Source: an uncultured Sphingobacteriales bacterium (GTDB taxonomy: Bacteria; Bacteroidota; Bacteroidia; Chitinophagales; Chitinophagaceae). From it: 13,783 bases of DNA. This document shows, piece after piece, positions 1 through 5,976 of this stretch. The notes beneath the pieces are model-generated. The model saw only the letters and a program-made list of their open reading frames with translations, had not been told where the DNA came from and did not search any database. The stretch lies in assembly GCA_946887085.1 (NCBI GenBank), contig CAMPKG010000051.1:1-13783 (forward strand), in the 5' to 3' direction. Numbering within the stretch: position 1 is the stretch's first letter; every line of letters starts with the position of its first letter. The position numbers were made by a program, and so were the translations under genes.

Positions 1-338
1 ATATAATACCAAGCGTGCTCGATGCTCTAGGTTACCCTAAACCATTTTTTGCTTTTGGTAATAGCATTTTCCACAGCGGCCTGCCGAGGTTCCTCGTCAC
101 CGAGCACAACAACAGGTACCAGTTGCTGATGAACGGGCACATATTGAAAACAAACAACCTGGAAACAAACGAGCTGTTCAATGTAGCGGTAGACAGCAAC
201 TGTTCGAATAATATCCTCAACACACCAGGAGGGGAAACAACAAGGCAACAAATAGAACCATATATGCGCGCCATGCTGCAACTACATAACCGGTCGTTGA
301 ACAATAACAGCATGAGTGCAGATAAGTGGGCGAAATAG
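1..338 (+). CDS. C-terminal end of an LTA synthase-like sulfatase (5' truncated)
   Basis: The reading frame is open from the window edge (first full codon at base 3) to a TAG at 336-338, so only the last ~111 residues are present. The visible start reads IIPSVLDALGYPKPFFAFGNSIF. This resembles the C-terminal end of the sulfatase domain in Bacteroidota LTA-synthase-family proteins, where a 'D(I/V)(L/I)PT' helix is followed by 'FFAFGNS'. Such proteins are membrane-anchored alkaline-phosphatase-superfamily enzymes acting in the periplasm, as phospho- or sulfo-transferases on lipids or glycans. The metal site and the catalytic Thr lie upstream of the window, so activity and substrate cannot be judged. 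The rest is a low-complexity Asn-rich tail. The GTG at 15 is internal and not a real start. A distant sulfatase or phosphoethanolamine-transferase relative is the main alternative. Confidence 0.65.
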   Translation, partial: IIPSVLDALGYPKPFFAFGNSIFHSGLPRFLVTEHNNRYQLLMNGHILKTNNLETNELFNVAVDSNCSNNILNTPGGETTRQQIEPYMRAMLQLHNRSLNNNSMSADKWAK

Positions 339-380
339 TTGACAATTAACCCTTAATTTAGCCATTCAAATAACACTCTT

Positions 381-845
381 ATGGAACAAGGCCTTTTACA
401 CCTGCATAACCTGCTCCGCTGGCTGGTATTATTATTTGCATTGCTTGTCATTTTCCGTTCCGTAAGCGGCATGGGGGGCAACAAACCTTTTGCTGCAGGC
501 GACAGAAAAATGGCCCTGTTCCTCATGATCACCTGTGATGTACAGTTGTTGCTTGGGCTGGCGCTCTACTATTTCAGAGGCTGGTTTACTGTGTTGACAA
601 GTGGCGGTGATGTGATGAGCAATAAATACAACCGCTTCTTCGCTGTAGAACATCTTACGGGGATGCTGATCGCCATTATCCTCGTGCATATTGGATACAG
701 CACCGTTAAAAAGAATATTGATGACCGCACTAAATTCAAAAAACTGTTCTGGTTCGTGACGATTGCGTTGCTGGTTATACTCATTACTATACCCTGGCCG
801 TTCCGCGAGCTCGTAGGCCGTCCATTATTCCCCGGTATGCAATAG
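381..845 (+). CDS. Four-helix membrane protein, cytochrome b-like, function unknown
   Basis: The protein has 154 residues and four predicted membrane helices (about 11-27, 44-64, 91-109, 121-138). Histidines lie at helix ends or within helices (H7, H9, H91, H103). The opening 'LHLHNLLRWLVLL' and the C-terminal 'RPLFPG' look like a small conserved Bacteroidota inner-membrane family that I recall being labelled 'cytochrome B' in some genomes. The histidines could ligate haem, but nothing in the sequence proves it and I cannot pair them with confidence. The ATG at 381 is the first in-frame start and no Shine-Dalgarno is visible. The next gene begins 2 bp after its stop, so the two are probably cotranscribed; the 42-bp gap from the upstream sulfatase end would also allow readthrough from it. 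Confidence 0.7.
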   Translation: MEQGLLHLHNLLRWLVLLFALLVIFRSVSGMGGNKPFAAGDRKMALFLMITCDVQLLLGLALYYFRGWFTVLTSGGDVMSNKYNRFFAVEHLTGMLIAIILVHIGYSTVKKNIDDRTKFKKLFWFVTIALLVILITIPWPFRELVGRPLFPGMQ

Positions 846-847
846 GT

Positions 848-1603
848 ATGATCAAAAAGGTACTACAGCCTTTTTATACAGCTTTTGTATTCCTGACCTT
901 CCTGCCTTGCCTGCTGGTGGCGTTTCCGTTCTTCCTGCTTATCGGCAGCCGCGACCACCCCACGGCAAGAGAGATGATCTGGTATGTGGTGCACTATTGG
1001 TCGATAGGCTGGCTGGCGTTGATAGGCATGCCACTGCAGAAGATCGGTCGCAGGCCCGACCGCAGGCGGTACGTCATTGTGGCTAACCATATTTCTTACC
1101 TCGATACAGTAAATATCTATGCGGCCTTGCCCTGCTATTTCCGCACACTGGCGAAGAAAGAAATGGCTAATGTCCCCGTATTTGGCTTTGTATATAAACA
1201 GATAACCATATTGGTAGACAGGAGTAGCGCCCACAACCGCACCCGCAGCATGAGGCTGATGTGGCGGGCGCTCAGGAACGAGTCGGACATAGCTATATTC
1301 CCTGAGGGTACCTTTAATGAAGGCAGCGAACCATTGAAAGAACTTTTTGACGGGGCCTTCCGGCTGGCCATTAGCGCGCAGACCCCGATACTGCCTATAG
1401 TATTCCCCGATACCGTTACCCGTTGGCATTACCATCGCTGGTGGCATCTTTGGCCGGGGCTTAACCGGGTAGTCTACCTCGATCCTGTAGAAGTGGAGGG
1501 GATGACCATGGAAGACCTGCCGGGGCTGAAAGAAACAGTGGATCGCGTCATGTCCGCCGAACTGGCCAGATACGGCTATCCTTACAAGCACGAAAAAGCC
1601 TGA
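848..1603 (+). CDS. plsC: 1-acyl-sn-glycerol-3-phosphate acyltransferase (PlsC/LPLAT family)
   Basis: This 251-residue membrane-associated acyltransferase should transfer an acyl chain to lysophosphatidic acid, the second acylation in phospholipid synthesis. An N-terminal hydrophobic segment (about 9-32) anchors it. Motif I is NHISYLD with H81 and D86 (the HX4D catalytic pair). Motif II is approximated by VDRSS around 123-127. Motif III is FPEGT at 151-155 with E153 and G154, and a motif IV-like TPILPIV follows near 179-185. Length is normal for the family. The ATG follows the preceding stop by 2 bp (TAG GT ATG), which points to coupled expression with the membrane protein upstream. Bacteroidota often carry several LPLAT paralogues, including ones for ornithine or other aminolipids, so the acceptor could differ; the gene symbol denotes the family. 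Confidence 0.85.
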   Translation: MIKKVLQPFYTAFVFLTFLPCLLVAFPFFLLIGSRDHPTAREMIWYVVHYWSIGWLALIGMPLQKIGRRPDRRRYVIVANHISYLDTVNIYAALPCYFRTLAKKEMANVPVFGFVYKQITILVDRSSAHNRTRSMRLMWRALRNESDIAIFPEGTFNEGSEPLKELFDGAFRLAISAQTPILPIVFPDTVTRWHYHRWWHLWPGLNRVVYLDPVEVEGMTMEDLPGLKETVDRVMSAELARYGYPYKHEKA

Positions 1604-1617
1604 AAGGTCGTACCTTT
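1603..1617. promoter_or_regulatory. Inverted repeat overlapping the ychF -7 box
   Basis: AAAGGT-CGT-ACCTTT is a perfect 6-bp inverted repeat with a 3-bp centre. It starts on the last base of the acyltransferase stop codon and covers most of the candidate -7 box for ychF. A repressor or dimeric regulator could bind here. It may also be chance symmetry around the promoter hexamer. Confidence 0.3.
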
Positions 1618-1618
1618 G
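1611..1618 (+). promoter_or_regulatory. Candidate Bacteroidota -7 promoter box for ychF
   Basis: TACCTTTG matches the TAnnTTTG consensus used by the primary sigma factor of Bacteroidota. It lies 20 bp before the ychF ATG, giving a short leader. I see no convincing -33 TTG at the usual spacing; that element is often weak in this phylum. Confidence 0.5.
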
Positions 1619-1638
1619 CGCAAATTTTTTAAGACCCA

Positions 1639-2736
1639 ATGGCTTTACAAGTAGGTATAGTAGGACTTCCCAATGTCGGTAAATCAACCCTGTTCAATGC
1701 GGTAAGCAACAGCGCCAAAGCGCAGGCATCTAACTATCGCTTCTGCACCATAGAACCAAACGTAGGACAGGTCGACGTACCCGATGAGAGGCTGGCCAAA
1801 CTGGCAGAGCTGGTGCAACCACAGCGGATAGTGCCTACCACCATTGAATTTGTAGACATCGCCGGCCTGGTAAAAGGCGCCAGCAAAGGCGAAGGATTGG
1901 GTAATAAATTCCTGGCCAATATCCGCGAGGTAGATGCCATCGTACACGTTATCCGTTGCTTCGAAGACGAAAACATACTCCGAGAGGAGGGTGAGATCAA
2001 CCCTGTGAGCGATAAAGAGATCATCGATACTGAGCTTCAGTTGAAAGACCTTGAAAGCGTGGAAAAGAAGATGCAGCGCTACGAGAAAATAGCCAAGAAC
2101 GACCCTAAAGCAAAAAGGGTTTACGACGTGCTGGTACGCTGTAAAGACCACTTGTACAAAGGTAAAAATATACGCGGCCTGCAACTGGAAGGAGAAGATC
2201 GTGAAGCGATCGCTGACTTATTCCTGCTGACTGATAAGCCTGTGCTGTATGTAGCCAATATCGATGAAGCCTCCATACATACCGGCAATAAATACTCTGA
2301 GGCGCTTGTAAAGGTTGCCAATGAAGAGGGCGCCGGCGTTATTGTCATGAACAATTCCATCGAAGCCCAGATCTCCGAGATGGAGAATGAAGAAGACAAA
2401 GCTTTGTTCCTTGGAGAGTATGGCTTAACTGAGCCCGGCCTCAACCGCCTCATCCGCGAAGCCTATAAACTGCTTAACCTCATCACCTATTTCACGGCAG
2501 GCGTGCAGGAAGTACGTGCGTGGACCATTCACACAGGATGGAAAGCACCGCAGGCTGCCAGCGTTATTCATACCGATTTTGAGAAAGGCTTTATTAAAGC
2601 CGAGACCATAGCCTATGCCGACTACGTGAAGTTTGGCACAGAAGCTGCCTGCCGCGAAAACGGTAAGCTGCGCATCGAAGGCAAGGAATATGTGGTGCAG
2701 GACGGCGATGTGCTGCACTTCCGCTTCAACGTATAG
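1639..2736 (+). CDS. ychF: Redox-responsive ATPase/GTPase YchF (OLA1 family)
   Basis: This is a full-length (365 aa) member of the universally conserved YchF/OLA1 branch of the Obg-type P-loop NTPases, cytosolic and ribosome-associated. G1 is GLPNVGKST at 9-17 with K15. The switch II/G3 motif is DIAG at 73-76. The non-canonical G4 is NIDE at 207-210, in place of NKxD, which explains the family's preference for ATP. The 'VHVIRCFEDENI' segment at 102-113 is a family signature. The last ~85 residues form the TGS domain. The ATG at 1639 gives the standard N-terminus. A -7 box 20 bp upstream suggests it can be transcribed independently of plsC. Its stop is 1 bp from the stop of the convergent response regulator, so the transcripts must overlap unless termination occurs inside a gene. 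Confidence 0.96.
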   Translation: MALQVGIVGLPNVGKSTLFNAVSNSAKAQASNYRFCTIEPNVGQVDVPDERLAKLAELVQPQRIVPTTIEFVDIAGLVKGASKGEGLGNKFLANIREVDAIVHVIRCFEDENILREEGEINPVSDKEIIDTELQLKDLESVEKKMQRYEKIAKNDPKAKRVYDVLVRCKDHLYKGKNIRGLQLEGEDREAIADLFLLTDKPVLYVANIDEASIHTGNKYSEALVKVANEEGAGVIVMNNSIEAQISEMENEEDKALFLGEYGLTEPGLNRLIREAYKLLNLITYFTAGVQEVRAWTIHTGWKAPQAASVIHTDFEKGFIKAETIAYADYVKFGTEAACRENGKLRIEGKEYVVQDGDVLHFRFNV

Positions 2737-2737
2737 G

Positions 2738-3400
2738 TCAGGCTATATTCACGATACCAGATTTGATCGCGTACAGGACCAACCCTGTGCGCGTTTTTAC
2801 ATCCAGCTTAGCAAACAGGATATCGCGATAGCCATCCACCGTGCGGGGACTGACGTTCATTAGTTCTGCAATATCCTTGTAGGTAAGCTCCGAGCAGCAA
2901 TGCGAAAGGAACTGCTCTTCTTTGGCTGTAAACGAAAGCTCGGTCACTTTCTCTTCTACCTTAACCTGTTTGTGCATTTTACCGGTCACCAGCTCGGAGT
3001 GGTAAAAACCTTCTTCGAAAATAGTATTGAGGGCTTTCTGCAGCTCTTTTGGTTCTGCATCTTTCAAGACGTAGCCGCGGGCGCCTGCCTTCAGCATTTT
3101 GATGATGTTGAACTCTGTATCATACATCGAGAGCGCCAATACTTTGATCTTTGGCCACTCTTTTTTCAAAGCTGCAGCAGTTTCGTAGCCGTTCATTACA
3201 GGCATGTTGATGTCGAGGATGCAGATGTCTGGCGGCTGCGCTGTCTTCTTTAATTGTTCCAGCAGCTCCGAGCCATTCCCGGCCTCGAAAACGATAGACA
3301 TATTGTCGAAACCGGCGACGATTTCCGACAGGCCTTTCCGGAACAACCCGTGGTCGTCCGCGATAGCGATCTTGATCTTATTCTCTGTTTGCTCTCTCAT
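2738..3400 (-). CDS. NarL/LuxR-type two-component response regulator
   Basis: The protein has 220 residues. An N-terminal receiver domain (about 9-125) shows the acidic pair D15/D16, phospho-acceptor D63 within ILDINMP, S91 at the Thr/Ser switch position and K113. A linker precedes a C-terminal LuxR/GerE helix-turn-helix (about 153-215), with recognition region 'YKDIAELMNVSPRTVDGYR'. It should bind DNA as a dimer when phosphorylated by the kinase encoded just upstream; the two coding sequences overlap by 23 bp, which implies coupled translation. The start at 3400 places the first receiver strand at the usual distance from the N-terminus. It is the last gene of a four-gene minus-strand operon. 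Target genes cannot be inferred, although the adjacent intergenic region contains palindromes that could serve autoregulation. Confidence 0.93.
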   Translation of the reverse strand: MREQTENKIKIAIADDHGLFRKGLSEIVAGFDNMSIVFEAGNGSELLEQLKKTAQPPDICILDINMPVMNGYETAAALKKEWPKIKVLALSMYDTEFNIIKMLKAGARGYVLKDAEPKELQKALNTIFEEGFYHSELVTGKMHKQVKVEEKVTELSFTAKEEQFLSHCCSELTYKDIAELMNVSPRTVDGYRDILFAKLDVKTRTGLVLYAIKSGIVNIA

Positions 3401-4181
3401 GTGAAACCGGCATATTTAGGCTTACTGTTGTGCCTGTTTCCCTGGATGATAGTATGTTCAGCTCGCCTTTCAGCAGCCCCGAACGTAGTTTAATATTATT
3501 CAGTCCCAGCCCGGCCCCTCCGTTCAGCTTCTCAACGTCGAAACCTGTTCCATTGTCTGTTACAAATACACAGAAGCGATCAGGCTGGTAGTTCAGTTTT
3601 ATATCCAGTCGCGTGCCTTTTCCGTGTTTGATGGCGTTGGCTATCGACTCCTGGATGATGCGGAACACCAGCAGGTCTTTCTCGCTACCGAGCAGGTACT
3701 GTGAACCTTCGATAGTAAAATTACAATTTATGTTTTTTGCAGACGACAGATAATTCAATTCTTTTTTAATGGCTTCGGAAAGGCCCATGGTCAGTATCAA
3801 TCCTCCGTTAGCAACATGGCTGATATTCCTGAGGTCGCCGATAGCGCGGGTGAGCAGCTCGGTCCCCTGTTCCGCATTCTTCCTGATGGCTTCGTCTGAT
3901 GATTTTTCGGCGATGCGGTGAAGCTGCATTTTGGTAAAGCTCAGCACCTGGCCTACGTTATCGTGTATCTCCTCCGAGAAATGCTGCAATGCCTGTTCCT
4001 GTATCTCTATCTGGCTTTGCAGCAGCTCGCTCTTGAACTTATGTTCCATTTCCTGTTTTTCAAGAATAAACTTGAACTGTTTTCTCTTCTGAACCGTTAC
4101 GTACATGATCAGGAAAAAAGCAAACAAGGTAAGTAGCAAGCTGCCGAGTATAAAGACTACTAAAGTCGCCGATGGATTCAT
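3378..4181 (-). CDS. NarX-like sensor histidine kinase lacking a sensor domain
   Basis: The protein has 267 residues. One N-terminal membrane helix (about 7-29) is followed by a coiled-coil-like segment (31-68). A HisKA_3 dimerisation helix carries the phospho-acceptor H73 in EEIHDNVGQ. An HATPase_c domain follows, with N-box ESIANAIKH (N172), G1 box DNGTGFD (209-215) and G2 box GAGLGLNNI (222-230). All catalytic motifs are intact. It is short for the class: there is no periplasmic loop and no PAS, GAF or TPR input domain, so the signal probably arrives through the membrane helix or a partner. The 7-helix protein gene immediately upstream overlaps its start by 4 bp (ATGA), making that protein the natural candidate partner. 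The cognate regulator gene overlaps its 3' end. Confidence 0.92.
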   Translation of the reverse strand: MNPSATLVVFILGSLLLTLFAFFLIMYVTVQKRKQFKFILEKQEMEHKFKSELLQSQIEIQEQALQHFSEEIHDNVGQVLSFTKMQLHRIAEKSSDEAIRKNAEQGTELLTRAIGDLRNISHVANGGLILTMGLSEAIKKELNYLSSAKNINCNFTIEGSQYLLGSEKDLLVFRIIQESIANAIKHGKGTRLDIKLNYQPDRFCVFVTDNGTGFDVEKLNGGAGLGLNNIKLRSGLLKGELNILSSRETGTTVSLNMPVSHERANRE

Positions 4182-4825
4182 GCTGTTTTCATTTTTTTAT
4201 ATAATAGAAATACAACACCAAAACCCGAGTATGCGGCTATGTTAATAAACAGGATCATGGCATTCAACCAAAATGCCTTATCCGGCATAAGATTATAAAT
4301 CGTTACCCCAACAAGCCAATAAAAAAAAGTAAAACTCCAGAACACAAGGAAGATTGAGCTGAACCAAAATCTTGGATTGAGGTGTACGTCAATAATGTCA
4401 CTTGCGAGAAGTTTGTAAAACGCGAATAATGACATCCCAATTGCCAGGAAGGATTCCAAAACGATAAAATTCGTATTTAGTTCAGTAATCGGTTGCAGGA
4501 GAATGGTATTGACCACACTGGCAACAATACCCAAAAACGCCAATATCCATCCAATTTTCCTGATGAATTTATGCTTGTCCGAATACGAGAAGTACAAGCA
4601 CATGAATAAAAACTGTGCGGGGGAATATACATGGTATAGAAATAGATTATTAGGGTTCTTGTGAAAAAATGCTATTCCGATAGCTATTGATTCTACCAAA
4701 AATGTAATAGCCAAGTAAATCACTATTAATTTACTTGGCTTATTGAGCTGTGTATAACGCGATACTCCTGACGATACAGAGAATAGCAAAACTGCTAAAT
4801 AAATTATGTACGCGAGTTTGGGCAT
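4178..4825 (-). CDS. Seven-helix integral membrane protein, putative sensory partner of the kinase
   Basis: The protein has 215 residues when started at the ATG at 4825. That start lies 2 bp after the TGA of the upstream gene (TGA TA ATG) and begins directly with a membrane helix. An upstream in-frame ATG at 4882 would add 19 residues and overlap the preceding gene, so I consider it less likely. About seven hydrophobic segments are visible: 4-20, 33-53, 61-79, 88-110, 119-139, 151-173 and 184-208, ending in KKMK. I see no enzyme motif and recognise no named family. Context is strong: its stop overlaps the kinase start as ATGA, and that kinase has no input domain. It is reasonable to infer a split receptor in which this protein senses a ligand or membrane state, but an ordinary conserved membrane protein cannot be excluded. 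Base composition is more AT-rich than its neighbours. Confidence 0.8.
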   Translation of the reverse strand: MPKLAYIIYLAVLLFSVSSGVSRYTQLNKPSKLIVIYLAITFLVESIAIGIAFFHKNPNNLFLYHVYSPAQFLFMCLYFSYSDKHKFIRKIGWILAFLGIVASVVNTILLQPITELNTNFIVLESFLAIGMSLFAFYKLLASDIIDVHLNPRFWFSSIFLVFWSFTFFYWLVGVTIYNLMPDKAFWLNAMILFINIAAYSGFGVVFLLYKKMKTA

Positions 4826-4827
4826 TA

Positions 4828-5184
4828 TCAGATAATGTGGTCGTGGGCAGCATCCCCTACAGATGGACAATTGTATGGGCACGCACCAGCTTGATCCAGC
4901 ACCATTCCGTTTGTTTTGATATAATTGCCGTCTGCATCATACCCTACAAGTATCATCGTAGAAGTATTATTCCCGGTGCTATCGGGCCTTACTCCCAGCA
5001 TGAGCTTCATGTTCTGTATCTCCGGGTTTGCAACCAGGTAGTCGCGCAGCAGGCCTGCATCGAAAATAAACGACTTAACAGGGTACTTGCCTGTATTAAA
5101 AAATTCAGAAATGTGGCTGTCAATGTATTGATTGGCTTCATTCACAGGAATTGGGGCTCCGATCTTTGACGTAGCGTCTGGCAT
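4828..5184 (-). CDS. 118-aa protein with Cys/His-rich C-terminus, function unknown
   Basis: I do not recognise this family. The 118-residue product has no signal peptide or membrane helix and looks like a small soluble alpha/beta protein, with hydrophobic strands such as 'MKLMLGV' and 'TMILVGYDADG'. The C-terminal ~17 residues stand out: C102 and C106 in CPYNC, then H114 and H116 in HDH just before the end, a possible metal-binding or redox-active tail. It is the first gene of the minus-strand operon and lies 2 bp before the 7-helix protein gene, so it probably works with the signalling genes, for example as a ligand- or metal-binding accessory. The ATG at 5184 is the only sensible start. Its upstream region holds a -7-like TATATTTA and a palindrome. 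Confidence 0.75.
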   Translation of the reverse strand: MPDATSKIGAPIPVNEANQYIDSHISEFFNTGKYPVKSFIFDAGLLRDYLVANPEIQNMKLMLGVRPDSTGNNTSTMILVGYDADGNYIKTNGMVLDQAGACPYNCPSVGDAAHDHII

Positions 5185-5225
5185 AGATTTAATTTTTGGG
5201 GGTTAATAATTAAGTGGTTCGGCGT

Positions 5226-5237
5226 AAATATATCCAG
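5226..5237 (-). promoter_or_regulatory. Weak -7-like promoter box for the signalling operon
   Basis: On the minus strand the sequence TATATTTACGCC lies about 42-53 bp before the ATG of the 118-aa gene. TATATTTA differs from TAnnTTTG only in the last base. The position suits a promoter for the four-gene operon, but the match is imperfect and no -33 box is evident. Confidence 0.3.
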
Positions 5238-5254
5238 CGCTGCTTACATCTTAT

Positions 5255-5270
5255 ACCGTGAAAACACGGT
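5255..5270. promoter_or_regulatory. Palindrome ACCGTG-AAAA-CACGGT upstream of the signalling operon
   Basis: This is a perfect 6-bp inverted repeat with an AAAA spacer, about 20 bp upstream of the weak -7 box of the minus-strand operon. The location would suit an activator or autoregulatory operator. On the + strand it is followed by a T-run (5270-5275), so a weak intrinsic terminator is the alternative reading. Confidence 0.35.
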
Positions 5271-5302
5271 TTTTTGTCCGCCCCGTCCGGATTCGCCGAT
5301 CA

Positions 5303-5310
5303 TAACTTTG
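5303..5310 (+). promoter_or_regulatory. Orphan -7 box TAACTTTG on the + strand
   Basis: TAACTTTG matches TAnnTTTG exactly. No protein gene follows on the + strand for more than 600 bp, so if used it would drive a non-coding or very small transcript through the AT-rich region. An 8-base consensus with two free positions occurs often by chance. Confidence 0.25.
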
Positions 5311-5368
5311 TATTCGCATTAAAAAAATAATCTTATTTATTGAAATTCAGCACATTAGATCATGTCGT

Positions 5369-5474
5369 TGTTAACCAATGTTAACCGCATTTTGTAAAAT
5401 ATCGTAAAGTGTGTTAGCGTCAAACTGGTATTGTCACCCCGGCTTTGGTCAAACAGTTGTTACGTTTTGTTACA
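5369..5474 (+). repeat. Cluster of five TGTTA motifs, two pairs at 10-bp spacing
   Basis: TGTTAAC occurs at 5369 and 5379, TGTTAGC at 5412, TGTTACG at 5458 and TGTTACA at 5468. The first and last pairs are each spaced exactly 10 bp, placing them on the same face of the helix. The pattern resembles tandem protein-binding sites in an otherwise AT-rich region, though short AT-rich words recur easily. Confidence 0.35.
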
Positions 5475-5644
5475 ATTTCCAGTGCATTTTCTTTCTGTAT
5501 CATCTTGATTGATTTACTGTTCGGTTCAGTAATAGGGTCACTGGTAAGCAGAAAAACATATTTTATATTCGGCACGGTATCCCAAAGAAACTACCTATAC
5601 AAATATACAACAATAATACAACAAAATCAATAAAAAGGAGAGTA

Positions 5645-5708
5645 TGTCATGTCGGGCCGCAGCATCACAAGAGAGAGACTACAAACCAGGCTACTGCCCG
5701 ACATGACA
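5645..5708. repeat. Perfect 13-bp inverted repeat with 38-nt loop (long hairpin)
   Basis: TGTCATGTCGGGC at 5645-5657 is exactly complementary to GCCCGACATGACA at 5696-5708. On the minus strand the stem is followed by a T-run (5638-5634, read as TTTTT), so it could terminate a short minus-strand transcript begun at the 5805-5786 element. On the + strand it is preceded by AAAAAGGAGAGT and contains a 20-codon ATG frame (5644-5706). A remnant of a small mobile element is also possible, but no flanking target-site duplication is evident. Confidence 0.6.
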
Positions 5709-5785
5709 GGAGGGAATATCTAATCAAAAAGTTTAAGATCTTTTCGTGTTGCGCTTTTGCTAGTTGCGATGGCGCTACGGATAGA

Positions 5786-5805
5786 GTATAAAAAAGGTCG
5801 TGCCA
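5786..5805 (-). repeat. 20-bp dispersed element, copy 1 (sigma-54-like TGGCACG core)
   Basis: Read on the minus strand this is TGGCACGACCTTTTTTATAC, identical over 20 bases to copy 2 at 11597-11616 (+ strand). TGGCACG equals the -24 consensus of sigma-54 promoters, but the expected -12 TTGC is replaced by TTTT. The orientation would direct transcription leftward through the hairpin at 5708-5645, towards the signalling operon. Confidence 0.6.
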
Positions 5806-5931
5806 CACGGGCGATAAACGGGATGGCGACAACAAAATCTTAACGGGCTGCATTGGTGAACCGGCCGGTTGATCACACATTCTCCCTCATTTTTAGCTAG
5901 TTAGCCGCCATAACTATTCTGTATTTTCTGC

Positions 5932-5939
5932 TATTTTTG
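5932..5939 (+). promoter_or_regulatory. Candidate -7 box for the carbamoyltransferase gene
   Basis: TATTTTTG matches TAnnTTTG and lies 37 bp before the ATG at 5977. It sits inside the 13-mer GCTATTTTTGAGC (5930-5942), which recurs exactly at 7925-7937 in front of the next gene. No clear -33 element is visible. Confidence 0.5.
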
Positions 5940-5976
5940 AGCATTCCCTTGCGGTTTGCAAAATTTATATATCTAA

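Larger units (their letters stand above)
5185..5976. other. Gene-poor intergenic region of about 790 bp between divergent operons
   Basis: I find no convincing protein gene here. A TTG-initiated 62-codon frame (5445-5633, +) and a 71-codon frame (5665-5880, -) lack family resemblance or good starts. The stretch holds a short palindrome (5255-5270), an orphan -7 box (5303-5310), five TGTTA motifs (5369-5474), a 13-bp perfect inverted repeat (5645-5708), one copy of a 20-bp dispersed element (5786-5805) and the promoter of the carbamoyltransferase gene (5932-5939). The middle part (5320-5640) is clearly more AT-rich than the coding DNA. Confidence 0.7.

Noticed and set aside
339..361. TTGACA-like and TAATTTAG words as a promoter for the four-helix membrane protein gene
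   Set aside because: The spacing is too short (about 12 bp between elements) and the -7 match is imperfect. Readthrough from upstream is as likely.
863..1687. 274-codon open frame on the minus strand opposite the acyltransferase
   Set aside because: It is a shadow of plsC. The + strand frame has all the acyltransferase motifs, while this frame is rich in His, Gln and Pro with no domain.
5445..5633. 62-codon + strand frame with a TTG start and one hydrophobic segment
   Set aside because: It has a poor start codon, AT-driven composition, a low-complexity end (YKYTTIIQQNQ) and no resemblance to any family. It lies over the TGTTA motif cluster.
5645..5708. Terminal inverted repeats of a miniature insertion element
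   Set aside because: The unit would be only 64 bp, with no target-site duplication and no second copy in the window. A hairpin function is simpler.
5665..5880. 71-codon minus-strand frame across the 20-bp element and hairpin
   Set aside because: It runs through the repeat and an inverted-repeat arm, shows no protein features, and its start lies upstream of the promoter-like element.
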